The notes under the pieces were generated by a model that saw nothing but the letters and a program-made list of their open reading frames with translations, was not told where the DNA came from and ran no database searches. From assembly GCF_030272705.1 (NCBI RefSeq), contig NZ_JARFYM010000005.1, forward strand, positions 1 through 64,000: 64,000 nt of DNA. Direction: 5' to 3'. Of this stretch, positions 1-8,124 are shown piece after piece. Position 1 is the stretch's first letter. Each line of letters starts with the position of its first letter. This DNA comes from Rhizobium mayense. Its GTDB lineage: Bacteria > Pseudomonadota > Alphaproteobacteria > Rhizobiales > Rhizobiaceae. The position numbers were made by a program, and so were the translations under genes.

Positions 1-272
1 TTACCGCATATTATATTATAAATAGCTAAAATTAAGGTTTGGTGGAAAAAACCTAATGGAATCAGTTAAAAACCGAACGAATTTTCCCAAGTACCCATTG
101 CAACGCGAGAGATCACGAAATTTGAAAAAATAATTTTCCGACTTCGCCTTATTTGCTGCCGCATTTGTGCAATTTCAGAGATCATTAACCATAATTGCGG
201 AGAAAATTGAACTAGCCAATATGGGTTAGTAGGAATTTTCGTGCGATTCTTTGGGGCTATTTTCGCTTTCGC
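1..272. other. AT-rich intergenic stretch
   Basis: This edge of the window is clearly more AT-rich than the genes beside it and holds no ORF with coding character. The SDR gene ends at 273 reading leftward, so the stretch lies downstream of that operon. It may be upstream of a gene outside the window. I see no terminator hairpin or promoter I would defend. Confidence 0.5.
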
Positions 273-1145
273 TTAGCCCCGCCAGCGCCCCGAGGACCAG
301 AGCTCGGCAAGCGACATGCGGTATTCCGGATAGCGGAATGGAAAGCCGAGGGAGCGCAGTTTTGCGTTCGAAACCCGCTTGTTCTCACCATAGAACGAAC
401 GCGCCATGGGCGTCAGTTCCGCCGTTTCGAAGGGCTGCTCCGGCGGCGGCTCGATCGCCATCAAACGGGCTGCCTCGACGATGACATCCTGCGGCGGAGC
501 GGGCTCATTGTCGGTGACATTATATATACCGCCCAGCTGACGAACGGAGAGGAAGTTGGCGCAGGCACCGATGTCTTCGACGCGGATGCGGTTGAACACC
601 TGGTTCGCCTTGATCAGCCGCCGCGCCGTGCCCTTTTCCAGATTGCAAAAGGCATTGCGGCCGGGGCCGTAGATGCCGGCAAGCCTGAGCACGGAAACCG
701 GGATGCCTAGCCTGATGCCAACGCGATGCCAGCCGTCCTCCGCTTCGACCCGTTCGACAGAGCGGTCGGCGACCGGATGCAGCGGCGTATCCTCGTTGAC
801 CCATGCGCCCTTGTGGTCGCCATAGACGCCGACCGTGGAAAGATAGCAAATCCACTCGAGCTTCGGCATGAATGCGCGGATATTCAGATGCGCCAGCCGC
901 AGCAGCGGGTCACCCGCCTTGCCGGGCGCGATCGACTGGATGAGATGGGTCGCGGATTTCATCGCTTCGCTCAGTGCCGGCTCGAGCGTCTCGCCGTCGA
1001 AGACGAAGGCCTCGATGCCTTCTTTGGCGAGGAGATCGGTCTTGTCGGCCGAACGGGTCGTGCCGGTGACCCGAATACCGGGGCCGGCGAAAGCCTTGGC
1101 GATGGCCGTTCCCGAATAGCCGCAGCCGAAAATCATCACATGCAT
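273..1145 (-). CDS. SDR-family NAD(P)-dependent epimerase/dehydratase-like protein
   Basis: A 290-aa protein with an N-terminal Rossmann fold. The nucleotide-binding glycine motif appears as GCGYSG at about residues 6-11, a variant of GxxGxxG found in YeeZ-type extended SDR proteins. It also has a family-typical YGPGRNAF segment. The substrate is unknown. I start it at the ATG at 1145, which overlaps the queG stop by one base (TGATG) and implies translational coupling. A longer ORF upstream lies entirely inside queG. It is the last gene of a gst-queG-SDR leftward operon. Function beyond the fold is not predictable. Confidence 0.85.
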   Translation of the reverse strand: MHVMIFGCGYSGTAIAKAFAGPGIRVTGTTRSADKTDLLAKEGIEAFVFDGETLEPALSEAMKSATHLIQSIAPGKAGDPLLRLAHLNIRAFMPKLEWICYLSTVGVYGDHKGAWVNEDTPLHPVADRSVERVEAEDGWHRVGIRLGIPVSVLRLAGIYGPGRNAFCNLEKGTARRLIKANQVFNRIRVEDIGACANFLSVRQLGGIYNVTDNEPAPPQDVIVEAARLMAIEPPPEQPFETAELTPMARSFYGENKRVSNAKLRSLGFPFRYPEYRMSLAELWSSGRWRG

Positions 1146-2302
1146 CACGCAACTCCTGCCATGGTCCATTCGGCGCGGACATCCGCGTCCGGCTCGTCGC
1201 CTCTTTCTGCCGCAAAAGTGCGGAACTCGCCAGCCGTCATCAACCGCGCCAGCGCCCAGACCGCCATGCCGCGCACCGCAGGTGAGGGATCGCCCGCTAG
1301 CATACGGCATGCCTCAATCAACCCGCGTTCTTCGGAATTGCCGGCGGCGATCAGCACATTGCGAATGAAGCGACCGCGGCCGATGCGCTTCACGGGCGAG
1401 CCGCTGAAGAAGCTGCGAAAGGCGGCATCGTCGAGCGTCAGCAGAAAGCTGATCGATGGCTCCTTGAGGTCGTCGCGGGCGGCCAACTTCATCTCCGACG
1501 CGGCGCTGGCGAACTTGTTCCAGGGGCAGGCCGCGAGACAGTCGTCGCAGCCATAGATTCGATTGCCGATCAGCGGCCGGAGCTGCGGATCGATGGGTCC
1601 CTTATGCTCGATGGTGAGATAGGAGATGCAGCGGCGCGCGTCGAGCTGATATGGCGCCGGGAAGGCGGCCGTTGGGCAGGCGTCGAGACAGGCGCGGCAG
1701 GACCCGCAGCGGTCGATCTCCGCCTCATCTGGATCAAGATCGGCTGTGGTGAACATCGAGCCGAGAAACAGCCAGGAGCCATGCGTGCGGCTGACAAGAT
1801 TGGTGTGCTTGCCTTGCCAGCCGAGCCCGGCGGCGGCAGCCAGCGGCTTTTCCATGACCGGTGCCGTGTCGACGAAGACCTTGACGTCTTCCTGCGACCT
1901 GGCGGCGAAGCGTGTGGCGATCTCTTTCAGCCGACCCTTGATGATGTCGTGGTAGTCGCGGTTGCGGGCATAGACGGAAATGGCCGCCTTATCGGGCTTC
2001 TGCAGAATGCCCCGTGGGTCTTCCTCGGGGCCGTAGTTGAGACCGAAGACGGCGATAGAGCGCACATCGCTCCATAGCATATGCGGATCGCCCCGGCGTT
2101 CGCGCGTCTCTTCCATCCACGCCATGGTGCCGTGGAAGCCTTGCTCGATGAATTGATTGAGCCTGATCCCTGCCTCGGGAATGGCGTTCGAGCGCGTGAT
2201 GCGGCAGAGATCGAAACCCTGCCTTCGGGATTCCTCGCGAAGAAAGGCGGTCAGCGTCTGCCGTCGCTTGCTTTCTTTTTCCGTTGCACGGTCTTCGGGC
2301 AT
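1145..2302 (-). CDS. queG: Epoxyqueuosine reductase QueG
   Basis: A 385-aa cobalamin- and iron-sulfur-dependent enzyme that reduces epoxyqueuosine to queuosine at the tRNA wobble position, the last step of queuosine synthesis. Visible features are the catalytic-Asp segment [11 protein letters not shown] (Asp145), the first 4Fe-4S motif [12 protein letters not shown] at about 199-210, the second set with Cys225 and [11 protein letters not shown] near 251-261, and a C-terminal HEAT-like region. Length and motif order match the family. It lies 12 bp downstream of gst and is coupled to the SDR gene that follows. Confidence 0.95.
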   Translation of the reverse strand: MPEDRATEKESKRRQTLTAFLREESRRQGFDLCRITRSNAIPEAGIRLNQFIEQGFHGTMAWMEETRERRGDPHMLWSDVRSIAVFGLNYGPEEDPRGILQKPDKAAISVYARNRDYHDIIKGRLKEIATRFAARSQEDVKVFVDTAPVMEKPLAAAAGLGWQGKHTNLVSRTHGSWLFLGSMFTTADLDPDEAEIDRCGSCRACLDACPTAAFPAPYQLDARRCISYLTIEHKGPIDPQLRPLIGNRIYGCDDCLAACPWNKFASAASEMKLAARDDLKEPSISFLLTLDDAAFRSFFSGSPVKRIGRGRFIRNVLIAAGNSEERGLIEACRMLAGDPSPAVRGMAVWALARLMTAGEFRTFAAERGDEPDADVRAEWTMAGVA

Positions 2303-2314
2303 ATCCAGCCCTCG

Positions 2315-3007
2315 TCAGAAATCCAGATCGGCGTAGTGCGATACAGGGGTGATGCCGCGTACGCGTTCCGCCAGCATCGGCCGGAAAGACGGGCGCGATT
2401 TCAGCCGTTGATACCACTCCTTGGCAACAGGCGATTCCATCCAGTCGATCTCGCCGAGATAATCGAGAACGGAAATTGAGGCCGCCGCCGCGAGATCCGC
2501 ATAGCTCAGCCGGTCGCCAGCGAGCCATTGGCGAGAACCCGCGAGCCAGGAGAGATACTTCATGTGCTGGCGAATGTTGCCCCGAGCCATGCGCATCACC
2601 TTGGAATCAGGGGCGCCGCCACCCTGATCCGCCGTCATCTGCAATTTATACACCCGTTCGCGCACCAAGGGCCGCGTTACGTCCTGCTCCATCTTCTGCA
2701 TGAACCATTCCGTCAGCCGGCGGATCTCGGCGCGCTGGAAGGGGTCTTCGGCCAGAAGCCGGCGGTCTCGCTTCAGGACGCCATGCGTCTCGTCGAGATA
2801 TTCGGAAATGACGGTCGCGCCGCAGAGTGCCCGCATGCTGTCGTCGACATAGACGGGCAGGGTGCCGGCCGGATTGAGCGCCAAAAAGTCACGTCGCTTT
2901 TCCCATGTCTGTTCCTCGATCAGCTCCGTCTGATAACCGTATTCGGTCAGGATCAGACGGACGAACCGTGACGGAGATGACATGGAATGATGATACAGCG
3001 TCGGCAT
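2315..3007 (-). CDS. Glutathione S-transferase family protein
   Basis: A 230-aa cytosolic GST. The N-terminal thioredoxin-like domain opens with MPTLYHHSMSSPSRFVRL, with serines where the catalytic Ser/Cys lies, followed by the NPAGTLPV cis-proline loop at about 45-52. The all-alpha C-terminal domain contains the LAGDRLSYADLAAA signature near 165-180. Substrate is not predictable. It is the first gene of the leftward gst-queG-SDR operon and is divergent from uppP. Confidence 0.9.
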   Translation of the reverse strand: MPTLYHHSMSSPSRFVRLILTEYGYQTELIEEQTWEKRRDFLALNPAGTLPVYVDDSMRALCGATVISEYLDETHGVLKRDRRLLAEDPFQRAEIRRLTEWFMQKMEQDVTRPLVRERVYKLQMTADQGGGAPDSKVMRMARGNIRQHMKYLSWLAGSRQWLAGDRLSYADLAAAASISVLDYLGEIDWMESPVAKEWYQRLKSRPSFRPMLAERVRGITPVSHYADLDF

Positions 3008-3157
3008 TGATACTCAGGCTTTTGCGGTTGTGCTTATGGAAGTCTCGGGCCGATCTTTTTGTGGCCCTAGTCATTTGTCATCGGTTGAAGCTATAGGAGT
3101 TTGGCCTAGCTAATACAAGCGAATCGGGCCAACCCGCCCTTTAACTAAGGACACAAT

Positions 3158-3958
3158 ATGGCTGAACAAATTGTTATCGCGTTGTTTTTGGGCCTCGTGG
3201 AAGGCCTGACGGAGTTCATTCCGGTATCCTCCACGGGTCATTTGATATTAATCGGACATTTCCTCGGTTTTCAATCAGCTGCCACTTTCGACGTTCTAAT
3301 CCAGCTCGGCGCGATCCTCGCCATCTTGCTCGTCTATTTCAATCGTCTCGTTCAAATCGCCAAAGCGCTGCCGGTCAGCGTGAAAGCGCGGCATTTCGTG
3401 CTTGCCGTTCTCTTCGGCTTTCTGCCGGCCGCGGTCATCGGAGCGATCGCACATGATTTCATCAAGACGGTGCTGTTCGATTCGCCCATGATTATATGTA
3501 TCTCGCTGATCCTCGGCGGCGTTGTCCTGCTCGTCATCGACAAGATCCCGTTCAAGCCCAGATATACTAGTGCCTACGAATTTACCTGGCCGATGGCGAT
3601 CAAGATCGGTTTCTTCCAGTGTCTGGCAATGATCCCTGGCACTTCGCGTTCCGGCTCGACCATTGTCGGCGCTCTGCTGCTCGGCGCCGACAAGCGTTCG
3701 GCAGCCGAATTTTCCTTCTTCCTCGCCATGCCGACCATGGCCGGTGCCTTCGCGCTTGACTTGTGGAAAAGCCGTCATGACCTCAGCATGGACCAGGGCC
3801 TGCTGATCGTCATCGGCTTCGTCACCGCTTTCATATCGGCGCTGTTCGTGGTCCGGGCGCTGCTCGACTTCGTCTCGCGTCGTGGCTTCGCCCCCTTCGC
3901 TTGGTGGCGTATCGCCATCGGCGTTCTTGGCCTGATCGGGCTTTACACGATCGGCTGA
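3158..3958 (+). CDS. uppP: Undecaprenyl-diphosphatase UppP (BacA type)
   Basis: A 266-aa polytopic inner-membrane enzyme that dephosphorylates undecaprenyl diphosphate to recycle the lipid carrier for peptidoglycan and O-antigen. Over-production of the family gives bacitracin resistance. Both signature segments are present: [15 protein letters not shown] at about 15-29, with the catalytic Glu and Ser/His, and [10 protein letters not shown] near 165-175. It has about eight hydrophobic segments and full length. The ribosome site TAAGGA precedes the ATG. It is monocistronic and ends at a strong terminator at 3994. Confidence 0.96.
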   Translation: MAEQIVIALFLGLVEGLTEFIPVSSTGHLILIGHFLGFQSAATFDVLIQLGAILAILLVYFNRLVQIAKALPVSVKARHFVLAVLFGFLPAAVIGAIAHDFIKTVLFDSPMIICISLILGGVVLLVIDKIPFKPRYTSAYEFTWPMAIKIGFFQCLAMIPGTSRSGSTIVGALLLGADKRSAAEFSFFLAMPTMAGAFALDLWKSRHDLSMDQGLLIVIGFVTAFISALFVVRALLDFVSRRGFAPFAWWRIAIGVLGLIGLYTIG

Positions 3959-3993
3959 GGCGGATGCTCTAAGTCGCAATTTCGGGAAAAACG

Positions 3994-4019
3994 AAGGCCG
4001 GTGAAAACCGGCCTTTTTC
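3994..4019. terminator. Terminator after uppP
   Basis: A perfect 9-bp stem, AAGGCCGGT / ACCGGCCTT, with a GAAA loop followed by a T run. It ends uppP on the plus strand. The matching A run on the left suggests it also serves the convergent small gene at 4028-4192. Confidence 0.85.
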
Positions 4020-4027
4020 GTGCTCGA

Positions 4028-4192
4028 TCAGTTCGAGGAAGAGGGCTCGATGGAGCCTGTCGTGCAGGGGTCGACGCCATAGGTCGGAGTGCATTCGCCC
4101 TTCACCGAAGCGATGCTGCCGCGGGCCACGAAAGAGCCAGCGAGTATCACCAGTGCCGCGCACGCAAACAAAAGCGCGATAGACTTACCCAT
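4028..4192 (-). CDS. Small membrane-anchored or secreted peptide, 54 aa
   Basis: A 54-aa ORF, convergent with uppP. It begins MGKSIALLFACAALVILAGS, a short charged start followed by a hydrophobic helix that reads as a signal peptide or single membrane anchor. The remainder is polar, has two cysteines and ends in a Ser-rich tail. The ribosome site GGAAAGG lies 9 nt before the ATG, and it shares the terminator at 3994. No function is recognised. The SD, helix and terminator make it a likely real gene. Confidence 0.65.
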   Translation of the reverse strand: MGKSIALLFACAALVILAGSFVARGSIASVKGECTPTYGVDPCTTGSIEPSSSN

Positions 4193-4480
4193 CGAAGAAT
4201 GCCTTTCCGCAGAAGTGAAGCGCGTCCCAAATCGGTCCTTTGCCGGACCGGGCGACGCGCGGCTGTGTTAGTCAGTGAAACGACTAATAGCAATAAATGT
4301 TCATGTTAAATTTGACGTTAATGCTACTATTTTCACAGTGCGTCTTTTCGGCAACGCTAAGCTGTGGACCAAGGTGGAAAGGCGCCCCTCGGAGGGCGGA
4401 AGAGTACGGCGGCCTGAAGACATGAAAACGCGCCGCCTGGGGGAAACAGACGGCGCTTCAATTTTCGAATAGGCGATGTG
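4193..4480. other. Intergenic region with a nested hairpin
   Basis: It lies between the starts/ends of the 54-aa gene and the NDUFA9-like gene. A nested inverted repeat occupies 4220-4260: outer GCGCGTC/GACGCGC and inner CGGTCC/GGACCG. It lies about 30 nt upstream of the 54-aa gene's start and would be in its 5' leader. The rest is AT-rich around 4270-4340 and looks promoter-like. No other gene is supported. Confidence 0.5.
4426..4465 (-). terminator. Probable terminator after the NDUFA9-like gene
   Basis: Stem GCGCCG / CGGCGC around a 15-nt loop, with T-rich sequence on both sides. It lies just beyond the stop at 4481, so it probably ends that leftward transcript. The stem is short and the loop large. 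Confidence 0.45.
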
Positions 4481-5461
4481 TCAGGCGGCCTTGCCGGAAC
4501 CGGTGAACTGGCCTTGCGGGCGATAGCGCACCAGATAGGACGGCAGTACCGAGATGAGCAGGGTCGGCAGCACGCCTATGCCCTTCAACGTGCGGCCCTC
4601 CGCCTCGGCTTCCTTGGAAACGACATTGTCGCTCTTCAGCAGGCGAACCTGGTCAGGCGTGATCGGCGGGGTGACGAGCGGTATGGCCGAAGCGATGCCG
4701 CCGATGAAGGAAGCAAGGCCAAACGGCAACGAAACCAGCGACTTCTTCCGGTTGATGACGGAGAGCGTCGTTTCGAGGCATTCGCGGAAAGAAAGCACCT
4801 CCGGACCGCCGAGTTCATAGATCGCGCCGGCCTTGAGCTTGCCGTCGACGCCGCGGGCGACTGCCTCTGCGACATCCTCGACATAAACCGGCTGGAACTT
4901 CGTGTTGCCGCCGCCGATCAGCGGCAGGAAGGGCGCGGTGCGCGCCATATCGGCGAACTTGTTGAAGAAGCCGTCTTCCGGACCGAAAACGATCGACGGG
5001 CGCAGGATCACCGCATCCGGCTTGATCGATAGGATGGCGGCTTCGGCGCGGCCCTTGGTGCGGGCATAAGCCGAAGGCGAATTGGCGTTGGCGCCGATGG
5101 CCGAGATATGGGTCAGCGAAGCGCCGACCCCGCGGGCGGCTTCCGCGATGGCCTTGGCGCCGAATTCCTGCACGGCATCGAATGTGTTGCGGCCGCTTTC
5201 GGCGAGAATGCCGACGCAATTGACCACATGCTGTGCGCCTTCGACGGCGCGGTCGATCGAGTTGCGGTAGCGCAGGTTCGCCTGGACGATCGAAATCTGG
5301 CCGAGATTGCCCTGCGGCTGCAGAAAGCCGGCGAGATCGGGACGGCGCACGGCGACGCGGATGCGATAGCCGCGCTTGGCAAGCACGCGGACGACATGCC
5401 GTCCGATGAAGCCCGATCCCCCGAACACGGTGACGAGCGGCGGAAGGTTGGACAGGGTCAT
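4481..5461 (-). CDS. NDUFA9-family NAD(P)-binding protein (atypical SDR)
   Basis: A 326-aa protein with an N-terminal Rossmann motif VFGGSGFIGRHV at about 12-23 and the GGPEVLSF segment typical of the complex I NDUFA9-related atypical SDR family. Bacterial members are often annotated complex I NDUFA9 subunit family protein. A role as an assembly or accessory factor for respiratory complex I or quinone metabolism is inferred from the family only. The C-terminal part carries hydrophobic stretches (about 250-310) that may contact the membrane. It is transcribed alone, 111 bp after DUF1330. Confidence 0.85.
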   Translation of the reverse strand: MTLSNLPPLVTVFGGSGFIGRHVVRVLAKRGYRIRVAVRRPDLAGFLQPQGNLGQISIVQANLRYRNSIDRAVEGAQHVVNCVGILAESGRNTFDAVQEFGAKAIAEAARGVGASLTHISAIGANANSPSAYARTKGRAEAAILSIKPDAVILRPSIVFGPEDGFFNKFADMARTAPFLPLIGGGNTKFQPVYVEDVAEAVARGVDGKLKAGAIYELGGPEVLSFRECLETTLSVINRKKSLVSLPFGLASFIGGIASAIPLVTPPITPDQVRLLKSDNVVSKEAEAEGRTLKGIGVLPTLLISVLPSYLVRYRPQGQFTGSGKAA

Positions 5462-5572
5462 GGCAGGCTCCTCGAAAGGCTTAGATAGGGCTGATCTGGC
5501 TTCGTCTTAACCGATCCGGAGGCCGAGGTGAAGTGCCATCGCGCCGCATATTCCGGCTGCTTTTTAAGAGCC

Positions 5573-5860
5573 TTAGACGCCTTCGACGACCAGCATTTCG
5601 GCATCGGCCACTTCCTGACGGATTTTAGCAGCGATCTGGTATTCGGGCGAGTTGTAACAGTCGACAGCATGCCGCAGCGACGGGAATTCGATGACGACGT
5701 TGCGGCCGCGCGCCTGGCCTTCGAGCGGCGTGAAGGCGCCGCCGCGAGCGAGGAAAACCGCGCCGTATCTCTCGAACGCCGGCTTGGCGGCGGCAACGTA
5801 ATCCTTGTAGCGCTCGGGGTCGCGCACATCCACGCGTGCGATCCAATATCCCTTTGCCAT
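5573..5860 (-). CDS. DUF1330 family protein
   Basis: A 95-aa small alpha/beta protein of the dimeric ferredoxin-like barrel type. It begins MAKGYWIARVDVRDPERYKD, and the usual DUF1330 segment GGAFTPLEG and FPSLRHAVDCYNSPEY follow. The start at 5860 has GGGAGA upstream; longer upstream extension lacks a ribosome site. Function is unknown for the family. It lies 25 bp downstream of pyrF and is probably co-transcribed with it. Confidence 0.88.
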   Translation of the reverse strand: MAKGYWIARVDVRDPERYKDYVAAAKPAFERYGAVFLARGGAFTPLEGQARGRNVVIEFPSLRHAVDCYNSPEYQIAAKIRQEVADAEMLVVEGV

Positions 5861-5885
5861 GTCCGGTCTCCCTTTTTCCTGCGAT

Positions 5886-6578
5886 TTAGAGCGCGGCGTC
5901 CATCTCCGCGAGGATAGCACGGGCGGCTTCCTTCGGATCGGGCGCTTTGACGATGGGCCGCGCGACGACGAGATGGCTCGACCCAGCCTTGATGGCCTCG
6001 GTCGGCGTCATCACGCGCTTCTGGTCGCCCTTGTCGCTGCCGGCAGGACGAATGCCGGGGGTCACCAGCGCCATGTTCGGACCGATGATCTTGCGCACGG
6101 CGGCGGATTCTTCAGCTGAGCAGACGATGCCGCCCATGCCGGCAAGGAGCGCCTGTTCGGCGCGGCGAAGCACCAGCGTATGCGGGTCATATTCATATCC
6201 GGCGGCGACCAGGTCCTGCTCATCCATGGAGGTCAGCACGGTGACGCCGAGCAGGCAGAGATCGGAACCCTTGGCCGCGGCGACGGCTGCCTGCATCGCC
6301 TTCGGATAGGCATGCAGCGTCAGCATAGACATGCCCATCTTGACGATGTTTTCGACACCGGATGCCACCGTATTGTCGATGTCGAGCAGCTTCATGTCGA
6401 GAAAGATCTTCTTGCCGCTGGCGGCGAGATCACGGGCAAATTCCAGGCCGCCGGCAAAGGCGAGCTGATAGCCGATCTTGTAGTAGAGAATATCGTCGCC
6501 GAGCGCCGTGACGACCTTTTCGGCTTCCTGAAGGTTTGGAACATCCAGTCCGACGATCAAGCGGTCGCGTGCGGTCAT
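5886..6578 (-). CDS. pyrF: Orotidine-5'-phosphate decarboxylase
   Basis: A 230-aa TIM-barrel enzyme that converts OMP to UMP in pyrimidine synthesis. The catalytic Asp-Lys-Asp cluster is seen in [14 protein letters not shown] at about 57-70. The phosphate-binding segments TPGIRPAG and VVARPIVKA lie near the C-terminus. The start [12 protein letters not shown] at 6578 is one base after the stop of the upstream phosphatase-like gene (TGA-G-ATG), so the two are probably coupled. A longer ORF overlaps the upstream gene and is not supported. Confidence 0.96.
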   Translation of the reverse strand: MTARDRLIVGLDVPNLQEAEKVVTALGDDILYYKIGYQLAFAGGLEFARDLAASGKKIFLDMKLLDIDNTVASGVENIVKMGMSMLTLHAYPKAMQAAVAAAKGSDLCLLGVTVLTSMDEQDLVAAGYEYDPHTLVLRRAEQALLAGMGGIVCSAEESAAVRKIIGPNMALVTPGIRPAGSDKGDQKRVMTPTEAIKAGSSHLVVARPIVKAPDPKEAARAILAEMDAAL

Positions 6579-6579
6579 C

Positions 6580-7167
6580 TCAAGCCCATCCCTGCCAATC
6601 TTCCATAGGCGTCCAGTCGCATGAGATGACGCGCTTCGCAAGATCGAAACAGAAAAGATTGCCGCCACCGGCGGGTTGATCGCCCTGCCGCGCGATCGGC
6701 TTTCCCTCGACGTGGCACTTCAGCAGTGTCCCGACGCCACCGTGGCCGACAAAGGCGATCGGCTTGCGCGGGTTGTGCCGCGAAAGAACGGCTTCCACAT
6801 GGGAGACTATTCGCGCCTGCGCATCGATCGCGCGCTCCCAGCCTCTAAAGCTTTCGTGCGGATGGGCAAAGAACCAGTCCGCCGCCTTCTCGAATTCGGG
6901 CGGAGCCAGAAAGCCCGTGGCGCTGCGGTCGTTCTCATGCATGGCTTCGATGATCTCGAGCTTCGCGCCGCTAGCAGTCACCAGGATCCCGGCAGTTTCG
7001 ATCGCCTTGCGCTCGCCGCTGGAGACGATCAGGCCAAGCGTGCTTGCCCATGGACGTGTCGCCGCTGTTTTCGCCCGCGCCGCGCCGATATCGGAAAGAC
7101 CCCATTCCGGAACCGGCACCGAGGGATCGATGCGCACCTGCGGGTGAGTGATATAGAGAGCGAACAT
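6580..7167 (-). CDS. Histidine-phosphatase-superfamily protein with an altered RHG motif
   Basis: A 195-aa protein with the phosphoglycerate-mutase-like fold: the second catalytic His segment [11 protein letters not shown] lies at about 140-150, and the [16 protein letters not shown] segment follows the first third. The N-terminal catalytic motif that normally reads LxRHGE is here LYITHPQV. The His survives, but the Arg and Gly are replaced by Thr and Pro. Activity is therefore uncertain. The start is taken at 7167; no clear ribosome site is visible and a GTG at 7224 is an alternative. It is directly upstream of pyrF. Confidence 0.8.
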   Translation of the reverse strand: MFALYITHPQVRIDPSVPVPEWGLSDIGAARAKTAATRPWASTLGLIVSSGERKAIETAGILVTASGAKLEIIEAMHENDRSATGFLAPPEFEKAADWFFAHPHESFRGWERAIDAQARIVSHVEAVLSRHNPRKPIAFVGHGGVGTLLKCHVEGKPIARQGDQPAGGGNLFCFDLAKRVISCDWTPMEDWQGWA

Positions 7168-7253
7168 CGAAGGAGGATTCCATGCTGACTGGTTTCTGAG
7201 CAGGAATATGTCCAGCCGAAACACAGTGGCAAGGCAATTCTTCTTGGATAGCG

Positions 7254-7847
7254 TTAACCCCGGCGATAGATCCAGAGTTGAGCCGGCGGGATGTTGCGGA
7301 CGATAAAGTCGAAGTGCTGGATATGGTAGCGGTCCGGCCGGGCGATGATCGGCGATACGGGCCCGTAGGATATCTGCACTACAGGCCGGCCGCGCGGCAT
7401 GCGGTCCAGCAGACTTTCAAGCAGTGCGACGCGCGCCTTCATCGGGAAATTCAGCAGCGGAATGCCGGAGACGACGGAATCGAACGTCTGGCCGCGCAAG
7501 ACTCCAAGCGTCTTGTCAAGATCGAAGGCGTCGCCATTGATGAAGTGCACGCCGGGATAGAGACGGAGGAGATGATTGTAGAAATCGGTGGAATATTCGA
7601 TGGCGACGAGATTTTCCGGTTCGAGGCCACGCGCCAGGATCGCCTTGGTGATCGCGCCGGTTCCGGGGCCGAGCTCCAGCACCGGGAGGCCCGAATGGGT
7701 GTTGACGACGCTCGCCATCTTGCGGGCGGTGATCGAGGATGTCGGAACGATCGAACCGACCGTTTTCGGGCCTTGCATCATGCCTTTGAAGAAACGGATT
7801 TCTTCGTCGAATTTTTTGCCAAGCCGTTCCTTGAGACGCAGCGCCAT
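7254..7847 (-). CDS. pmtA: Phosphatidylethanolamine/phospholipid N-methyltransferase PmtA
   Basis: A 197-aa SAM-dependent methyltransferase of the rhizobial PmtA type, which makes phosphatidylcholine by successive methylation of phosphatidylethanolamine at the inner membrane. It has an N-terminal basic region with FFKGMMQGPKTVGSIVPTS, the SAM motif LELGPGTGAITKAIL at about 57-71 and a VSGIPLLNFP active-site loop. The start at 7847 has GGGGGAGA upstream. The longer ORF to 7991 runs into the dnaN terminator and is rejected. It lies downstream of dnaN but behind that terminator, so it likely has its own promoter. Confidence 0.9.
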   Translation of the reverse strand: MALRLKERLGKKFDEEIRFFKGMMQGPKTVGSIVPTSSITARKMASVVNTHSGLPVLELGPGTGAITKAILARGLEPENLVAIEYSTDFYNHLLRLYPGVHFINGDAFDLDKTLGVLRGQTFDSVVSGIPLLNFPMKARVALLESLLDRMPRGRPVVQISYGPVSPIIARPDRYHIQHFDFIVRNIPPAQLWIYRRG

Positions 7848-7954
7848 GCTCTCCCCCACCAGATTCGTACAGTTGCGACTCACATATCTCTTATATCTTA
7901 TCTTGCAATGCCGTGACGCAATAACAAGAGAAAATGTCGCAATCAACAAAGGCC

Positions 7955-8002
7955 AAAATAAAAGCGCCCTCTTTCGCTCATGAGAACGCATGAAGGGCGC
8001 TT
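7955..8002 (-). terminator. Rho-independent terminator downstream of dnaN
   Basis: Stem AAGCGCCCT / AGGGCGCTT with a 23-nt loop, followed on the minus strand by TTATTTT. It is separated from the dnaN stop by the palindrome at 8013-8065, which suggests the terminator originally lay closer to dnaN. Confidence 0.7.
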
Positions 8003-8012
8003 CGGTTTCGCT

Positions 8013-8124
8013 AGAGACGGATTCAGATTTCAGGTCGAATCGACCTGAAATCTGAATCCGTCTCTAAATCAAAAAGTTAGAGCGGGATGTCGCCCGAAAA
8101 CCGCGCACACTTTTCGGCATCCCG
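8013..8124. repeat. Rhizobial palindromic repeat overlapping the 3' end of dnaN
   Basis: Two adjacent inverted repeats. The first has perfect 26-bp arms (8013-8038 and 8040-8065) around one central base. The second has outer arms CGGGATG/CATCCCG (8083-8089, 8118-8124) and inner arms CCGAAAA/TTTTCGG (8094-8100, 8111-8117). The second unit resembles the repeats at 26569 and 52491. The element covers the dnaN stop codon (8064-8066) and the last 18 or so codons, so it has replaced the original end of the gene. Confidence 0.85.

Noticed and set aside
4275..4472. Plus-strand ORF of 65 aa between the 54-aa gene and the NDUFA9-like gene
   Set aside because: Runs through a terminator-like hairpin and lacks a ribosome site and coding composition.
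8013..8065. The 53-bp palindrome as the dnaN terminator
   Set aside because: It has no T run, covers the stop codon itself, and a proper terminator lies just beyond at 7955-8002; it is better read as a mobile repeat.
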